Positions 34,387 through 45,428 of a stretch of 64,000 nt of DNA are shown piece by piece. The stretch covers positions 390,001-454,000 of the forward strand of contig JAODUP010000951.1 in assembly GCA_025642065.1 (NCBI GenBank), in the 5' to 3' direction. Every line of letters starts with the position of its first letter. The first letter of the stretch is position 1. The notes beneath the pieces are model-generated. The model saw only the letters and a list, made by a program, of their open reading frames with translations. It ran no database searches and was not told where the DNA came from. A program made the position numbers and the translations under genes. The stretch comes from Paralvinella palmiformis (Eukaryota; Annelida; Polychaeta; Terebellida; Alvinellidae).

Positions 34387-37303
34387 ACACACACACACAC
34401 ACCCTCCTTAAATGTAAACTTTTATTTATCATTGTGTATTCTGGACAATCTTCAGTTTTTATCAGTTTCTTCCCATAATGCTTTTTAACGTGTTTTCTTT
34501 TAACCCATATGCAGCTCTTCCTGCTGGCTACATCCACAACAAACTTGGCCCGCGAATAACAGTTATCATTGGAGCTCTTTCTGGTGGCTTAGGCTTCTTC
34601 CTTGCTTATTTCTCAAATGGATTTGTGTCTTTGCTTTTCACCTTCGGCTGTCTTGTCGGTGAGTGTGTTTGGGAAACCTGTTGCCCTTGAAACATCACGT
34701 ATTCGCGAAAAGCGTAGAATCTTGACATCTATTGTTACGTAATTTCGAGTTTATGTCAAATCCCGGTAGCACATCGTTTGTATATCAGTAATATCAGCAA
34801 TAATGATTTTAAGATATGACAAATAAATGCACAGATAAATGCAGAAATTAGTGAACTGTGACGACGAAACACCGGTAAGGTAAGCTGAAGTGGCTGATTT
34901 GTTTGTATCACGATCTGTTGCTGATTTGTTTGTATATATTTCAGGTATAGGTAATGGTCTGGTGAACCTGCCCATTATTATTATAATGGGCTCCTATTTC
35001 CAGCGCTACAGAAACTTGGCATTAGCAACGTCGACAGCCACAGTTGGCCTGGGCACATTACTACTACCGCCGATAATAAACTACTGTACCGACATCTATG
35101 GCTGGAGAGGATGTATGCTTATCATGTCTGGTAGCTACTTACTTATGAGATTATCTGTTTTGAAACTGAGTTAGAGGAATGGGTAAATTTACCAGAAGAA
35201 GTTTTTTGATAGCCAGCGTAGTCGATCTCCGGATAAGCGGAAATATATATTTTTTAATCCGTTTTATTAGGAATTGCCATTTTTCTGCAGACAAACAGAT
35301 ATCATGAGTGTTTATTTTGTAATGGCCAGAATATGTATTAGTTGGGAGTAGAAGAGAGAATATAGTAGTGCACAATGTGCATTATCCGAAACTGGCTGGA
35401 CAATATAAACAGCTTCTTCTCGCCATCTATCCTCACTGGCTCAATATGGCAGCACGTCAAAGATAAGCAGGGGATCGGTGAACTTAAAATTGATCCACTT
35501 AATGTTTGTTTTTGATTTTTAATAAGTAAAATATGTTGGTTAGACATGTTTCTTCTATATGTAAATTCTCTTGATTTATTTCTTATTAATTTTTTCCAGG
35601 CATTTATCTTAATCTACTAGTTATTGGTGGAATCATGAGGCCACAACATCTACCAAGCGATCTATTAGAAATGACTCTCGTCGAAGAAAAAGGAGCTGCA
35701 TCTCCGACGAAAAAGGAGTATTTAGCCAGCAGCTTGCTTTCTCTGGCTTTGGCCGATTCGACAACGAAAGGACAGAATCGCGACGCCAGATGCCTGTCTC
35801 TGTGCGAACTAAGGCGCAATTCCTTATTCGAGGGTACGCAAAACGAAAGCTACCGCTCGCAAAGTTACGGAGACCTGACGCTTCCTGCACGAAGCCAACG
35901 AACTAACTTCGCAAATTCAATGGAAGTGGGAAAGGAAACCGAACCCGAGAAAGTTAAAAAGTTATTAGTCGCCGCAGGCGCTCCCGGCTTAAAAGATAAC
36001 GTTTCCGATGGCCAGCCACAGAGGGATGACTCCGATTCCAAGCGAACTACGCGGAACGACGTGACCGGGCGGCCCAGCCTGTACACGATAATGCGGAAAA
36101 AAAATTTGATGCTGTTGAACTTTCACTACTTTTCGGCGACGGCCGCCAACTTTACGACTTATCTCCATTTTCCGGCGTACTTCATCAGCAAGGGCGCAAC
36201 TAAGACCGACCTGACGGTCATGATGACCGTGATCGGGATCAGCAACATCGTGAGCCGGGTGTTTTCCGGCATCTTAACCAACAGCGTCGATAACGGCGTG
36301 TTGTTGTTGTACCTAGCGGCCGGTGGTCTCAGCAGCTTCTTGCTGTTTCTGTGTCCTCTTCTTTCGGATTTCTACTTCGGCCGGCTGCTGTTTGCTTTCG
36401 CCTTCAGCTTGTACGGGAACGCCATATCGGCGTGAGAGCGTCGATGACACTCGAGTTGTGCAGCTTGGAGGAGCTCTCTTTGGCTTTTGGCATCGAGTTG
36501 TTCATCGGAGGAGTCAGCGGCCTGCTTGGTCCTCCATTCGCTGGTACATCTGCACTTCACTGTAATCGGATATGTAGTTAGTTAAATCAAGGTTGTGCTT
36601 CGTCGGGGAAACACACACACACACACACACACGTTTTTAAATTATCCTGTTGTAATAAGTTTTATTGCATTTTTAAGGTTGGCTGTATGACGTCACCGGA
36701 GACTATGTGATATCTTTCTTTTTTGCTGGTAATTTTTCCTTCTCATATCATAACTGTTACATTTTATTGGCCTCTTTTCAAAGTTCTAAATGTTAACTGA
36801 TGCTTAGTTATGTTAGAAATTTCCTTTTTGTATTTCTGTTGTAAAATGTTTATTTAAATAATTGTATAGTAAACATACCTCTATTTTGAGAATATAAGGT
36901 GTTACTGCTATGTCTTAGATAAGTTTGTTGGGGTATGATCCTGAATGTGGGGTTCAATTTATGAGTCTTGGCTTGAAGCATCCCAGCCTTTCAGTTTGAG
37001 GATACATAAAATAATATATCTGTGTGTGTCTGTGAGTGTGACACAGCTGTGAGCGTTGGAATCTGTTTTGTATATGAATATAAAATACCAATAACTGGAT
37101 TGGTTGATTGATTGCGAAAAGCTGTCTGGATGTCTATATTTGTGGTACTGGTTGGCATAAAGATCAACATCATTTCTTTCATTGTAGGAACTGCCTATAT
37201 GCTGGGAACAATTGTCATGATGATGCTACCAGTACTGAGCAGTTCGGGACTAACCGAGCCACTAAAACAGAACCGTGACAGGGATATAAGGTCACAACAG
37301 TAA
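29957..37303 (+). CDS. SLC16/MCT-like transporter, copy 1 (frameshift in exon 4)
   Basis: Coding exons are 29957-30221, 34515-34658, 34945-35130, 35600-36543, 36678-36728 and 37188-37303, all GT...AG and all phase 1. The start ATG has a strong context (ACAAACATGG). The protein would be about 568 residues, a major-facilitator carrier with predicted 12 membrane helices. The MCT signature DTGWSW (residues 31-36) precedes TM1, GYIHNKLGPR lies in the TM2-3 loop, and SYFQRYRNLA is the TM5 signature. A cytoplasmic TM6-7 loop of about 150 residues (211-365) follows, and YDVTGDYVISFFFAG lies near TM12. TM8 reads GISNIVSR: the R is kept, but the D four residues earlier in MCT1 is N here. One base is missing between 36432 and 36433, giving an early TGA after GNAISA; beyond it TLELCSLEELSLAFGIEL and both last exons are intact. 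SLC16 members carry monocarboxylates, aromatic amino acids or thyroid hormone; the substrate here is unknown. Confidence 0.9.
30717..30903 (-). mobile_element. Full-length SINE, ATC-tailed family (reference copy)
   Basis: Inserted antisense in intron 1 of SLC16 copy 1. On the minus strand it reads, from the head, GGCGCCTCCGTGGTCTAGCG then GTAGCGTGTTGGACCAC (A box) and GTGTTCGAATCTCGGC (B box). The non-tRNA body is GGAGGTCGCTCCGCCCATTT and AGCCTACCTTGTGCACAAAA, then GTGGCCGTAAAACATCAATC with an ATC-rich tail. The layout is a Pol III tRNA-derived SINE of about 187 bp. Other copies: 5415, 13641, 14669, 26620, 42467, 53908 and 59300. Confidence 0.9.
30905..30953. repeat. TC/TA compound microsatellite
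   Basis: (CT)n then (AT)n, directly abutting the head of the SINE. Confidence 0.95.
31378..31584 (+). pseudogene. THAP-domain remnant in SLC16 intron 1
   Basis: From ATG 31378 the frame reads MLTCCAPNCLLTEKPNPGYS, FFTLS, stop (31453-31455), GNKFKLDSWLKKLKLFHPPA and RQVRICQCHFKPDFF. The spacing of CxxxC, the tryptophan, and C-Q-C-H-F (C-x2-H) followed by PDFF is that of the THAP C2CH zinc finger. THAP domains are DNA-binding modules of cellular factors and of P-element-type transposases. With an in-frame stop and no longer frame after it, this is a decayed copy. About 70 bp upstream lie TGACCTTG and a full CRE (TGACGTCA) at 31286-31312, possibly the promoter of the source element. Confidence 0.65.
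31600..33900. other. SLC16 copy 1 intron 1, remainder
   Basis: Intronic AT-rich sequence with a (TA)n tract at 32442-32471. No other exon or recognisable element was seen; the minus frames at 32538, 32906 and 33309 have no supporting features. Confidence 0.5.
33906..33952. repeat. (TA)n microsatellite
   Basis: About 47 bp of alternating AT in intron 1 of SLC16 copy 1, followed by a GA tract at 33961-33975. Confidence 0.95.
34336..34402. repeat. (CA)n microsatellite
   Basis: About 66 bp of CA with one interruption (CACACCACAC). It lies roughly 110 bp upstream of exon 2 of SLC16 copy 1. Confidence 0.95.
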
Positions 37304-37614
37304 AGTCTTCTGCTGCAGGTAGATTACAGATAGTCCTGTATATTTTGTATTTACTCCCTACTTGCGTTCTAACATACTGCATCGATTTAAAAATTGGGAC
37401 CAGACAATTAGAGTGAATGCCTTCTCGAATCCATGTTGGTTTAGATAGGAGCGGAGAACTTCATTTATTTCTGTTCTAATGGACAGTAATGTTAGAGAAA
37501 TATTATTTATGGTTCAAATATATTATTGGCTAATAATTTCAGTTATTTGTATGTTACAAAATGAATTGCCTGATAGTAACATGTAACTGATAAGTGATAT
37601 TAAGAAAACTTATT

Positions 37615-37620
37615 AATAAA
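37615..37620 (+). promoter_or_regulatory. Candidate polyadenylation signal, SLC16 copy 1
   Basis: First AATAAA downstream of the TAA at 37301-37303, about 310 bp away in plausible AT-rich 3' UTR. Not otherwise supported. Confidence 0.35.
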
Positions 37621-38639
37621 TGAGCAGTGTAAATTTAAAGAAAATCCAAGAATATATATTGCATACTAATTGTATTATGTCATTTAGCCTTGTTATTTTA
37701 TATGACACTTCAGTTCCATCTTAATTATTCAAATTTGTACTATTTCTGTATAGTGACTAGATCTAATTTCTTTAATTATTTGTGATGTCATTCATGGGGA
37801 AGGTACTCATAGAACAGCCGGTCGTGCACTCTGTCGGAGACCTCCGGGTCATAGATTCAAATCCAGGCGTTAGCTGTACCCGTGGGATATCAAGTGTCTC
37901 CAGTGTGGAGTCTAAACTCATTCATATACCGGGATTCTGAAATTAGTCACACAATGGGAAACAAGTCACAGTGAAGCAGATGATGTTTATGTTGTTTTAT
38001 ATCAGGGGACACACACACACATTACCAACTAAACAAAGAGGTGAAATTGTAAAATAAAACAGAGTAAACTGATTAGGTATATCAAGAAAATTAATATAGT
38101 TTTGCATTAGCATAATTGATAACAAGTAATTTTGTATCATGATAAAACAAATACAAAATTACAATATTTAGTCCTAATACCCGGTATCTGTTAGCAATTT
38201 TACAGCTAACTAAATCTAAATTGCAAACATTTTCTAGCCACTTTTTTCTCTATTGTACACAATTCTTTGTTTATTTTCTGAATGATGCCTTTATGATACA
38301 CATACTACCACATTGGACATACAAATTACTACAAAGGTGCGAATTTATTAATCTAAAATCAGTGGGTAAAATCACAGGCTACATCATTTCTGCTAGGGAA
38401 TAAATCTGAATCTGTATACACAATAGTCTTGGGGTTGAATACAGTAATTATATATTTTCTTCATTAGAAGAATACTGTGTAATAAATAAATACATTATTT
38501 AAGTTGATACACTAAGAAGACCACAGACCAGACAATTGTGGTTAAGGATCCTCTTTTAATGTTACCTGGAGATCATAAACACCAATTTACAGAATTTAAA
38601 GGATATATACCAGATCTGTATTGAACTTGTGTAGATAAT

Positions 38640-38712
38640 TGCACAGTAGTTAGAGTGCTGCATTGCAATTATCCACATTGTGGATTTGAATCCAGCTTAT
38701 GCTTGTGTTTGT
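38640..38712 (+). mobile_element. Second tRNA-derived SINE family, fragment
   Basis: GCACAGTAGTTAGAGTGCTG (A-box-like) and CATTGTGGATTTGAATCCAG (B-box-like) match the arrangement at 29105-29172. Downstream sequence diverges. Confidence 0.5.
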
Positions 38713-39277
38713 GGGATTTTCTAAATAACTCAACTCAATAATGTACCATAAGAATACATTTACAAGAAACCAATCTTCAATCAATCAGCTTTGACAACAA
38801 ATAAGCGAAAAAGAGACTCCCTTAGATGTTGATGATCCATTCCATATGTTAAGCATCTGACAGATTGCTTTAGTTTAGCTCAATTAACATTCACTGATCT
38901 GATCCATGTTTTATTAATCAGTGAATAATCGAGCTTTGTTATGTTCACATTCACTTCTCGGTACAATATATAGCACATTCTGCTTCAAATAGCACATCAG
39001 ACAAAGTGATAAATATTTAACTTTGGATGTAGGCAACATATGGTGTAAGTAAAGTTAAGTTGTGTTTTGTTGTGAAGGATCACCAATTTTCATAGCAAAT
39101 TTTAATTTACACTATTATTTACATTAAAATTATAACCTTTCATGCACTAAATGAATACCAAAAAGTTACCATTTTATTTGTTGCCTAAAGTTATATGCAT
39201 GATACATATATAAACAGAAGTTTGTTTTGTCACAACAGAGTGAGACAACAGGTATTTTGGATGTCAGTTTGATGTTA

Positions 39278-39309
39278 AGCCTCACTCACTCACTTACTCA
39301 CTCACTCAT
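39278..39309. repeat. (CACT)n tetranucleotide repeat
   Basis: CACTCACTCACTTACTCACT with short extensions. Confidence 0.8.
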
Positions 39310-39799
39310 GTGATTGAGTTCAAAAGATTAAAATGAATCATTCTCATTCATATTGTTTATTTATATATATTAAGGATGAAGCTTGTGCTGAAGTAGTTTT
39401 TAGACCAGATTCATCAATAGATAACATGGTTATATGTTTAACATTATTGTAAATTAAATTTTATTTATTCAACATCAAGTTTTATGTAATAAGCACAATG
39501 CTTATATTGAAGTGACAGTGACCTGGTAAATAGTAAATGATCTGTTGCACTGTATTATTTACGCTTTTTTAAAAATGAATGATTTAGGCACATTTTGTTT
39601 ATGTTAAGTGCCATATGTAAACCATGATCTATGAATAATTGTTAAATTATTTAATCTTGACTAAGGGTCAATACAATTGATTATTCAATATAATTGGAGT
39701 AAGACAACACCAACAATACACGCATACACAAACGTGTGTATGTGTGTGCACGCGCGTGTGATTTCATTTATACCTATATACAAATTCAGCTAAACTGGT

Positions 39800-39839
<40 letters not shown>

Positions 39840-40559
39840 GGCCTACTTGTAATTTTAACAAATCATACTCATAACAACTATAAAATCTATTTTACAAAAA
39901 GTATAGCTTTTTCGCAAATTCAGCCAGGTGACATACGTATATATACCGTCATCACATTTGATAAATGAAGACTATATATTATTGATAGATAATGTTATAC
40001 AAATATACTATTTCGGGGTTTTGACGCTTGATCAAAACATAAATTTAAATTGATTCCCAGAAAATAAATGTTATTTAATTTCTGTCGGTCAGGTTTTATA
40101 TATGCCATGTGCATGCCATATATCCGTGTATTCTTCATTTCTTGTAAACAAACAGTACGCTCTATACAGATCAATTTGGTTGATATAATTAATCTATACT
40201 GATTAATTATATAAACCGAATAGAAAGATTGACGCAGATAGGGAGGTGTGCCCCATTTGGTGCATGCCTTCTTATGCGAATAGCTAGGTTACTGTTTGGC
40301 TGGCCGAGTCTGTATGTTAAGTAATCGTGATAGACGTTTACAGTGTGATTAAGATGATCCGAACACACACACACACAAACACCGAGAGCTATGTGTTTAC
40401 TGCTAGCTATTATTAGTATGTTATATGTCGTTGTTAGAATAAATAGAGGTCTATATTGGTATATCACTGCATTATTATGTTGTTCTTGGCATAAGGTATG
40501 TTATCGTTTATGGAGATAGATATATAGCATACGACTGCGGCATATCGAAATAGTTGGAT

Positions 40560-40818
40560 GGACATCTAATCTTACGCTTATCAGCCACAATATCAACTGT
40601 CAATCACGTGACAATTTCCAGATTTCTCCGCCCAGGAAGCTAGAGCGCATGCGCGCTAACTTCCTGGGCGCAGACATCCGGGATTCTAGCTGTCAATATT
40701 GAATATTGTAGCTACTGTGATTGTCATTGGTAATGATGAGGCTACGCCATAGGAAGATCAAGATTCTATAGCTGTGGGCGCTAGAAAATCTTATTGACTA
40801 TACCTAGGTTTCATTGTG
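40560..40818 (+). promoter_or_regulatory. Candidate promoter and non-coding first exon of SLC16 copy 2
   Basis: The stretch carries TCACGTGA (E-box, 40604-40611) and a 42-bp imperfect palindrome (40629-40670). Its arms CGCCCAGGAAG/CTTCCTGGGCG contain ETS-like GGAAG cores, and its exact centre is GCGCATGCGC, the NRF1-type site (40645-40654). An inverted CCAAT (ATTGG) lies near 40727. About 150 bp downstream is a strong 5' splice site, TTGTG|GTAAGT (40819). Exon 1 of SLC16 copy 2 starts at an acceptor (tctttcag|TTTATTGG, 45429) 44 bp before its ATG, so an upstream leader exon is required and this fits. The link between donor and acceptor is an inference. Confidence 0.5.
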
Positions 40819-41103
40819 GTAAGTGTGTGTGTGTGTGTGTGTGCGCGCGTATAATACAAACCTTATCAGATGAGTAAATACTGTTGACATAGTCACAGAA
40901 TAGATCATATGATAGCACACTGTATTAGTGTATGTCCGCCTTCTTCTTTAAACGAATTATTGTAAGGTGTAGGATTTTGGACTGTTCGCCCTCGGTTACA
41001 TTCGTCCTCGATTTAAAATAGTCCAGTTCCCCACATAGCACTGTATTGGTGATGAGGGGGGATTTTTAATAGCCTCAGCTGGCCAGAGAGTCTAATGTTG
41101 ATG

Positions 41104-41235
41104 TGTACGTATTTGGGCCAATGATGATACAAAGCCTCTATTCTTAGATGAACTCTCTCTCTATGTCCGTCTCTCTCTCTGTCTCTGTACGTATTTTGGG
41201 CCAGTGATGATACAAAGCCTCTAATCTTAGATGAA

Positions 41236-41260
<25 letters not shown>
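41104..41260. repeat. About 85-bp direct duplication plus CT/GT microsatellite
   Basis: GTACGTATTTGGGCCAATGA with ACAAAGCCTCTATTCTTAGA recurs as GTACGTATTTTGGGCCAGTG with ACAAAGCCTCTAATCTTAGA roughly 85 bp later. The units are separated by TCTC tracts. Confidence 0.85.
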
Positions 41261-41273
<13 letters not shown>

Positions 41274-42117
41274 ATGTGTGCGCACGCGAAATTAAATTTC
41301 ACTCGATGATCTAGATATTTGCCAATAGTTTTTGTAAGATTATCGTTGAGCGTTCAAAGTGTTATTTGGAATACGGAAATTGACCATTTTTATAAATTCC
41401 ATATTGGATATATAAGTGTAACGGGGAGAACCTATATAACGTTATTTAATGCGGTTCAATCAAGTGTTAGGATTTGAGTCTAAAATGCATTTGATATTTT
41501 TCTTACTCGACTGAACTACATACGTTTGGGGCAAAATCACGCGCACGCACGCACACACACACACACACACACCTGAATAGAAACTGGTGATCAGTTCCAT
41601 TTAAAATATCGCAAACTATAGAATTGAAATTATAATTTAGTTGATAATCTTTTAACCAAAATTGATTAATTTATTTTTTTAATATTCACACAATTTATTG
41701 AAAGTATTTCTAAATAATCAGCCGAATTGTAATGATGATAAATTTCAAACCAACTTTGTCATTATTTCGATCCTTTTGATGTAATGTTCTCTTATGCGTA
41801 CATAATTAGATGAATAAAGTTGGCATCCACAGCGTCCCTACAAATGGGGGCGCCATGGTGGTTACAGTGGTCGTTACAATAGGAGTTGGGATTGCTTGAT
41901 TGAAGTATTAAAATTATGCTTAGAACTGATCCCATAGATGAGTATTAATGCCGAAACGCTTTGTTACTTTGCCCGCTGGAGCGGAGTACAATACAATGGA
42001 AGCCAAGGACTAACCTACCCATAAAATTACATAATTGGCAGTGTAAAGCGAAGTATCCTAGCTCACAATGCAATCAGTGTTTGAGTTTATGGTGAAGTGG
42101 AACGGCGGTATCTGGTA

Positions 42118-42120
<3 letters not shown>

Positions 42121-42149
<29 letters not shown>
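42121..42149. repeat. (TA)n microsatellite
   Basis: Alternating AT tract; a second one lies at 42327-42352. Confidence 0.95.
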
Positions 42150-42151
<2 letters not shown>

Positions 42152-42466
42152 TAGCAGCGGTTCTATATATCCTTGTGGGAGACGACTAATATTGTAAGAT
42201 ATAGCCAGGAAATAAGTATGGAAAAATGATGGTAGTAGTAGTTGTAATAGTAGTAATAATTAATGTTTCGACAGTAAACGTATACCCAATGAGAAACGAT
42301 TCTGCAAAAACAAATACACGTTCGCTATATATATATATATATATATATATATGGGCAGTGGTGGCATACACCCCCCTGCTCCGCCTCTGTATATGGGCAG
42401 TGTCGGAGTAAAGTTGATCAATTGATGATTAATATATTAAATACTGTTCTTCCTTGTAAACATTCG

Positions 42467-42623
42467 GGCGCCTCCATGGTCTAGTGGTAGCGTATTGGAC
42501 CACATACCACATATCTGAACGTTGTTTTATATTTAACTTGGCTTCATTACCTTTGGAGGTCGCTCGCCCCATTTAGCCTACCTTGTGCACAACAGAGGCC
42601 GAAAAACACCAATCATCATCATC
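42467..42623 (+). mobile_element. SINE copy with internal deletion, ATC-tailed family
   Basis: Plus orientation. The head GGCGCCTCCATGGTCTAGTG with GTAGCGTATTGGACCAC is intact, but the B-box region is deleted: the sequence jumps to ATATCTGAACGTTG. The body GGAGGTCGCTCGCCCCATTT and the tail AACACCAATCATCATCATC are complete. It cannot act as a Pol III template as read. Confidence 0.85.
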
Positions 42624-42967
42624 CTTGTGAACATTGATTTCGCTTGATTTCATAAATGAATCGCGTCGGAAATGACCATTTCTACCGTTTAGGTATAAAA
42701 TGGGAAGAAAATCCAATGTTGGATATACCTTACTCATTCTCCAACTAGTCACGCCCTCGTTTCAGATTTCGTTAAGTGCACGTATTAAATCGACCAATTG
42801 TTGTTCTTCTAATAGCGAGTATAATAATAAATTACGATAATGGGGCTGTAAAATAGGCCTTAATCACATCAATAATGCGCTGTTTTATGTATTTTTTAAC
42901 TCTTTATCTGCTTATTACTCATTACAATTATACCGATATCATTACGTGGTAGTCTTGTGTTTAATGG

Positions 42968-43110
42968 GGTGAGGCACCTCTTTTTTTCAATTCAAATTGT
43001 TTATTTAAAAAATCATTATACACCATTTTAATGAAAGCAAACGCATAGAGAATGTTGAAAAGGAGGATGCTTGAAGCATTGCTTATATAATACATCTCCC
43101 CTTAACATAA
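42968..43110 (-). mobile_element. LINE 3' tail copy, reverse orientation
   Basis: In reverse complement it reads GGGGAGATGTATTATATAAG, CAATGCTTCAAGCATCCTCC and TTTTCAACATTCTC, then a TTGAATTGAA end. This matches the copy at 19795-19895 almost word for word and the 3' end of the LINE at 19238-19375 more distantly. Confidence 0.75.
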
Positions 43111-43689
43111 CGTTAAAAATATTCATGACAAATTTATAAATAAAAAGATGTGGAATAGACATAATTTTATCTTTATGAAACAACAACAAATCCATATAAG
43201 TTTAATTTTGAAATGATTAATTATTTTAGCAATAACATTATTGTTAGCTCTTGATTCCCCCCCCTCTCTCTCTCTATATATATATACATATATAAAATTG
43301 TTTTCTTAAGCGAGATAGATATAACGTGTATTAAGTCCTTTAAAAACAAGGAATACCTTTCAACAATCGAATCAAGAGAAAACCAATTTTTAACGGACTT
43401 TTCGCAATGATTTATCAAGACATACGATGGTCAGCTCCCAAGCTGCGAAATGTTGAAAATGGCTTATGTTAGGAATCTACAAGTCTGAGCAGGTTCAAAA
43501 TAAGTTTTAAAACAAAAAAGTTTCAAAAGATACATCAAATCTGCCAGTTATCCGCAATGGACCTTTAAAACTTTATTACCGAGTTCTAAGAGTAAATCCA
43601 TTAGTTCTTAGCATGCCATGTAATGATTCACCTATACATACAGTTCTGTGTTCTAATGTACGAGTTCGAGTGGTTACGAAATTAGATAC

Positions 43690-44520
43690 CCCGTATAGGC
43701 ACGGGGTCCTTCGATCTCGGCCTTCGTCGACCTCGACCCATGTCGATCTCAGCTCATGTCGATCTCGGCCCACGTATTCCAAGTGGGTTAACAGGAAAAT
43801 AGTTGTTCATACCATAATGTCAATGGGCCGAGATCGACGTCAGGCTCATTAATATATATGTTGATTTCGGCCCATTTTGCATTAAAGTGTTTATTGTAAA
43901 AACTTTTCGGAGGTTGCCGATCTCGGCCCACCTGCGCGTTTTTCAACAAGGGGATTAGGTGCATGAATGGGTATATTATGCACACCACTGTTATGTTTCA
44001 TCTGTTCTGTGGAATATATATATATATATATATAATCATTTGCGAACAAATATTTTCATAGTTACACCACTTCGAAATGCCACGGGTTAACTCTAATTAT
44101 GCCGCTCTCGAAATCGCGCTTAATTTTTAGCCCTGTTTGAACCCTGATAAATTTTTGCCTGCGTGAAATGGAAAGCGCACCCTCTCAACTCCACCGCAGG
44201 GAACACCACGCGGGCTGCCCTCCTTTCTCAAAGTCGTATCTGGCTATCATCCGCAATGTGGCAGCATAGCCAATAGTTCACGAAATATCGCCGGATACTG
44301 CCGTGGTGGTGGGGTCGGCGTTCTCAGATAATTAGAAAGCGTAAAAGTACGTAGACATTCATGTAATATTTTATTTTTGTACAAAAACACACTTATATTT
44401 AATTAGGTCGGCCATTTAATTACACAACAATAAATAGGAGTACCACTTTAACAACCAAAATAGGTGGGTCGAGATTGACATGAGCCGAGGTCGACATGGG
44501 TCGAGATCGACGTTAGACAT
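43690..44520. mobile_element. Inverted-repeat element with GTCGATCTCGGCCC subrepeats
   Basis: On the left (about 43708-43775) are tandem units of the type GTCGATCTCGGCCCA(C/T)GT. On the right (about 44460-44515) the same units lie in reverse orientation (GGTCGAGATCGAC, GAGCCGAGGTCGACATG). Aligned, GTCGACCTCGACCCATGTCG at the left matches GTCGATCTCGACCCATGTCG in the right-hand reverse complement. Further single units lie inside near 43828 and 43915. This looks like the ends of a non-autonomous DNA element. The exact outer ends and target duplication were not found, and no protein was recognised inside. Confidence 0.5.
44008..44034. repeat. (TA)n microsatellite
   Basis: Short alternating AT tract inside the inverted-repeat element. 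Confidence 0.9.
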
Positions 44521-45428
44521 AGGCTCGATGCCAATAGAATAGATCTGTGTTAACGAAATAAAAAGTATAGCAAACTGCAGGTGATTCATGATTAAATCTA
44601 ACTGCGTATTCAGTCTCAATTGCTGAAGCCTAGAACAGCATGTGGCTGGATCAGGTTCTACTTCAGGATACCAATCTGGATTAGAGCTCATTTCTTGGAT
44701 GACGCCCAGTTCAATTTCAACAAAATTAAGCCCTCCGAAGTGCAATTATCTGGGTCGCCATATAAACTATTCGCATTATGTCTACTAGATTTAGCATACA
44801 TTGATTATAATATTGTTTCAGCAGTGCCATATATTGATATTGTGAAGGTATGTACTTGAACATAAATAGAATAAGATTATTACACGCACGGGTGCGCGCG
44901 CATACACACAGACATAGACAGACAAAAACCCACAAATAGATGCACCATGCAAAATAAAATAAAGTACAATTAAATAAATATTAGAAACTGATAGCAGCAC
45001 ATAGAGAACCATTCATCCGGTAAATATCTACCCTGGATGGATGTATAGATTGTACCATCCAAACAAGACACACACACACACACAGAGAAAGAGAGAGAAA
45101 AACATTCTTGACTAGACCGTGTGCCTAGACGACTGGCGGATAGAGTCTGCTACGCTTAGCGAACATCAAGACACTGAATTACCAGGTGAGAATAAGTGAT
45201 CCGTCTATCTGAAGATAAGATCAGGTCACGATAATATGCGGAGTGGTGGCTTATGGACCTGTTCGGTGCATCTTTAGATTTTCTCTTCTTTCACGTGGCT
45301 GTGCTCAGGACGACCCAAGTAGGCTACTGAAACTTTCAAGAGCTGACAGATGGTATCCTTATGCTATAATTGGTCAATTTGTAATGAGCGTATAACTAGC
45401 TGATGTCTGCCCACCATATGTCTTTCAG

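Larger units (their letters stand above)
37621..40560. other. Intergenic stretch between the SLC16 copies, left part
   Basis: Contains a second-family tRNA-like SINE fragment (38640-38710), CACT repeats near 39280-39308 and a (TA)n tract near 39801-39832. A tRNA-like GTCATAGATTCAAATCCAGG lies near 37850. No coding exon was found. Confidence 0.5.

Noticed and set aside
34280..34537. Open frames across CA and TA microsatellites (VCVCVC, YIYIYI proteins here and at 4190, 21881, 26173, 28128, 41013)
   Set aside because: Products of simple repeats, not genes.
36421..36440. GGC|GTGAGA read as a splice donor that would avoid the exon 4 frameshift
   Set aside because: No acceptor follows that would rejoin the conserved sequence, which continues directly; copy 2 has no intron here. 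A missing base is simpler.
43576..43852. Arg/Asp-rich open frames over the GTCGATCTCGG repeats
   Set aside because: They translate the tandem DNA repeat on both strands and are not a protein gene.
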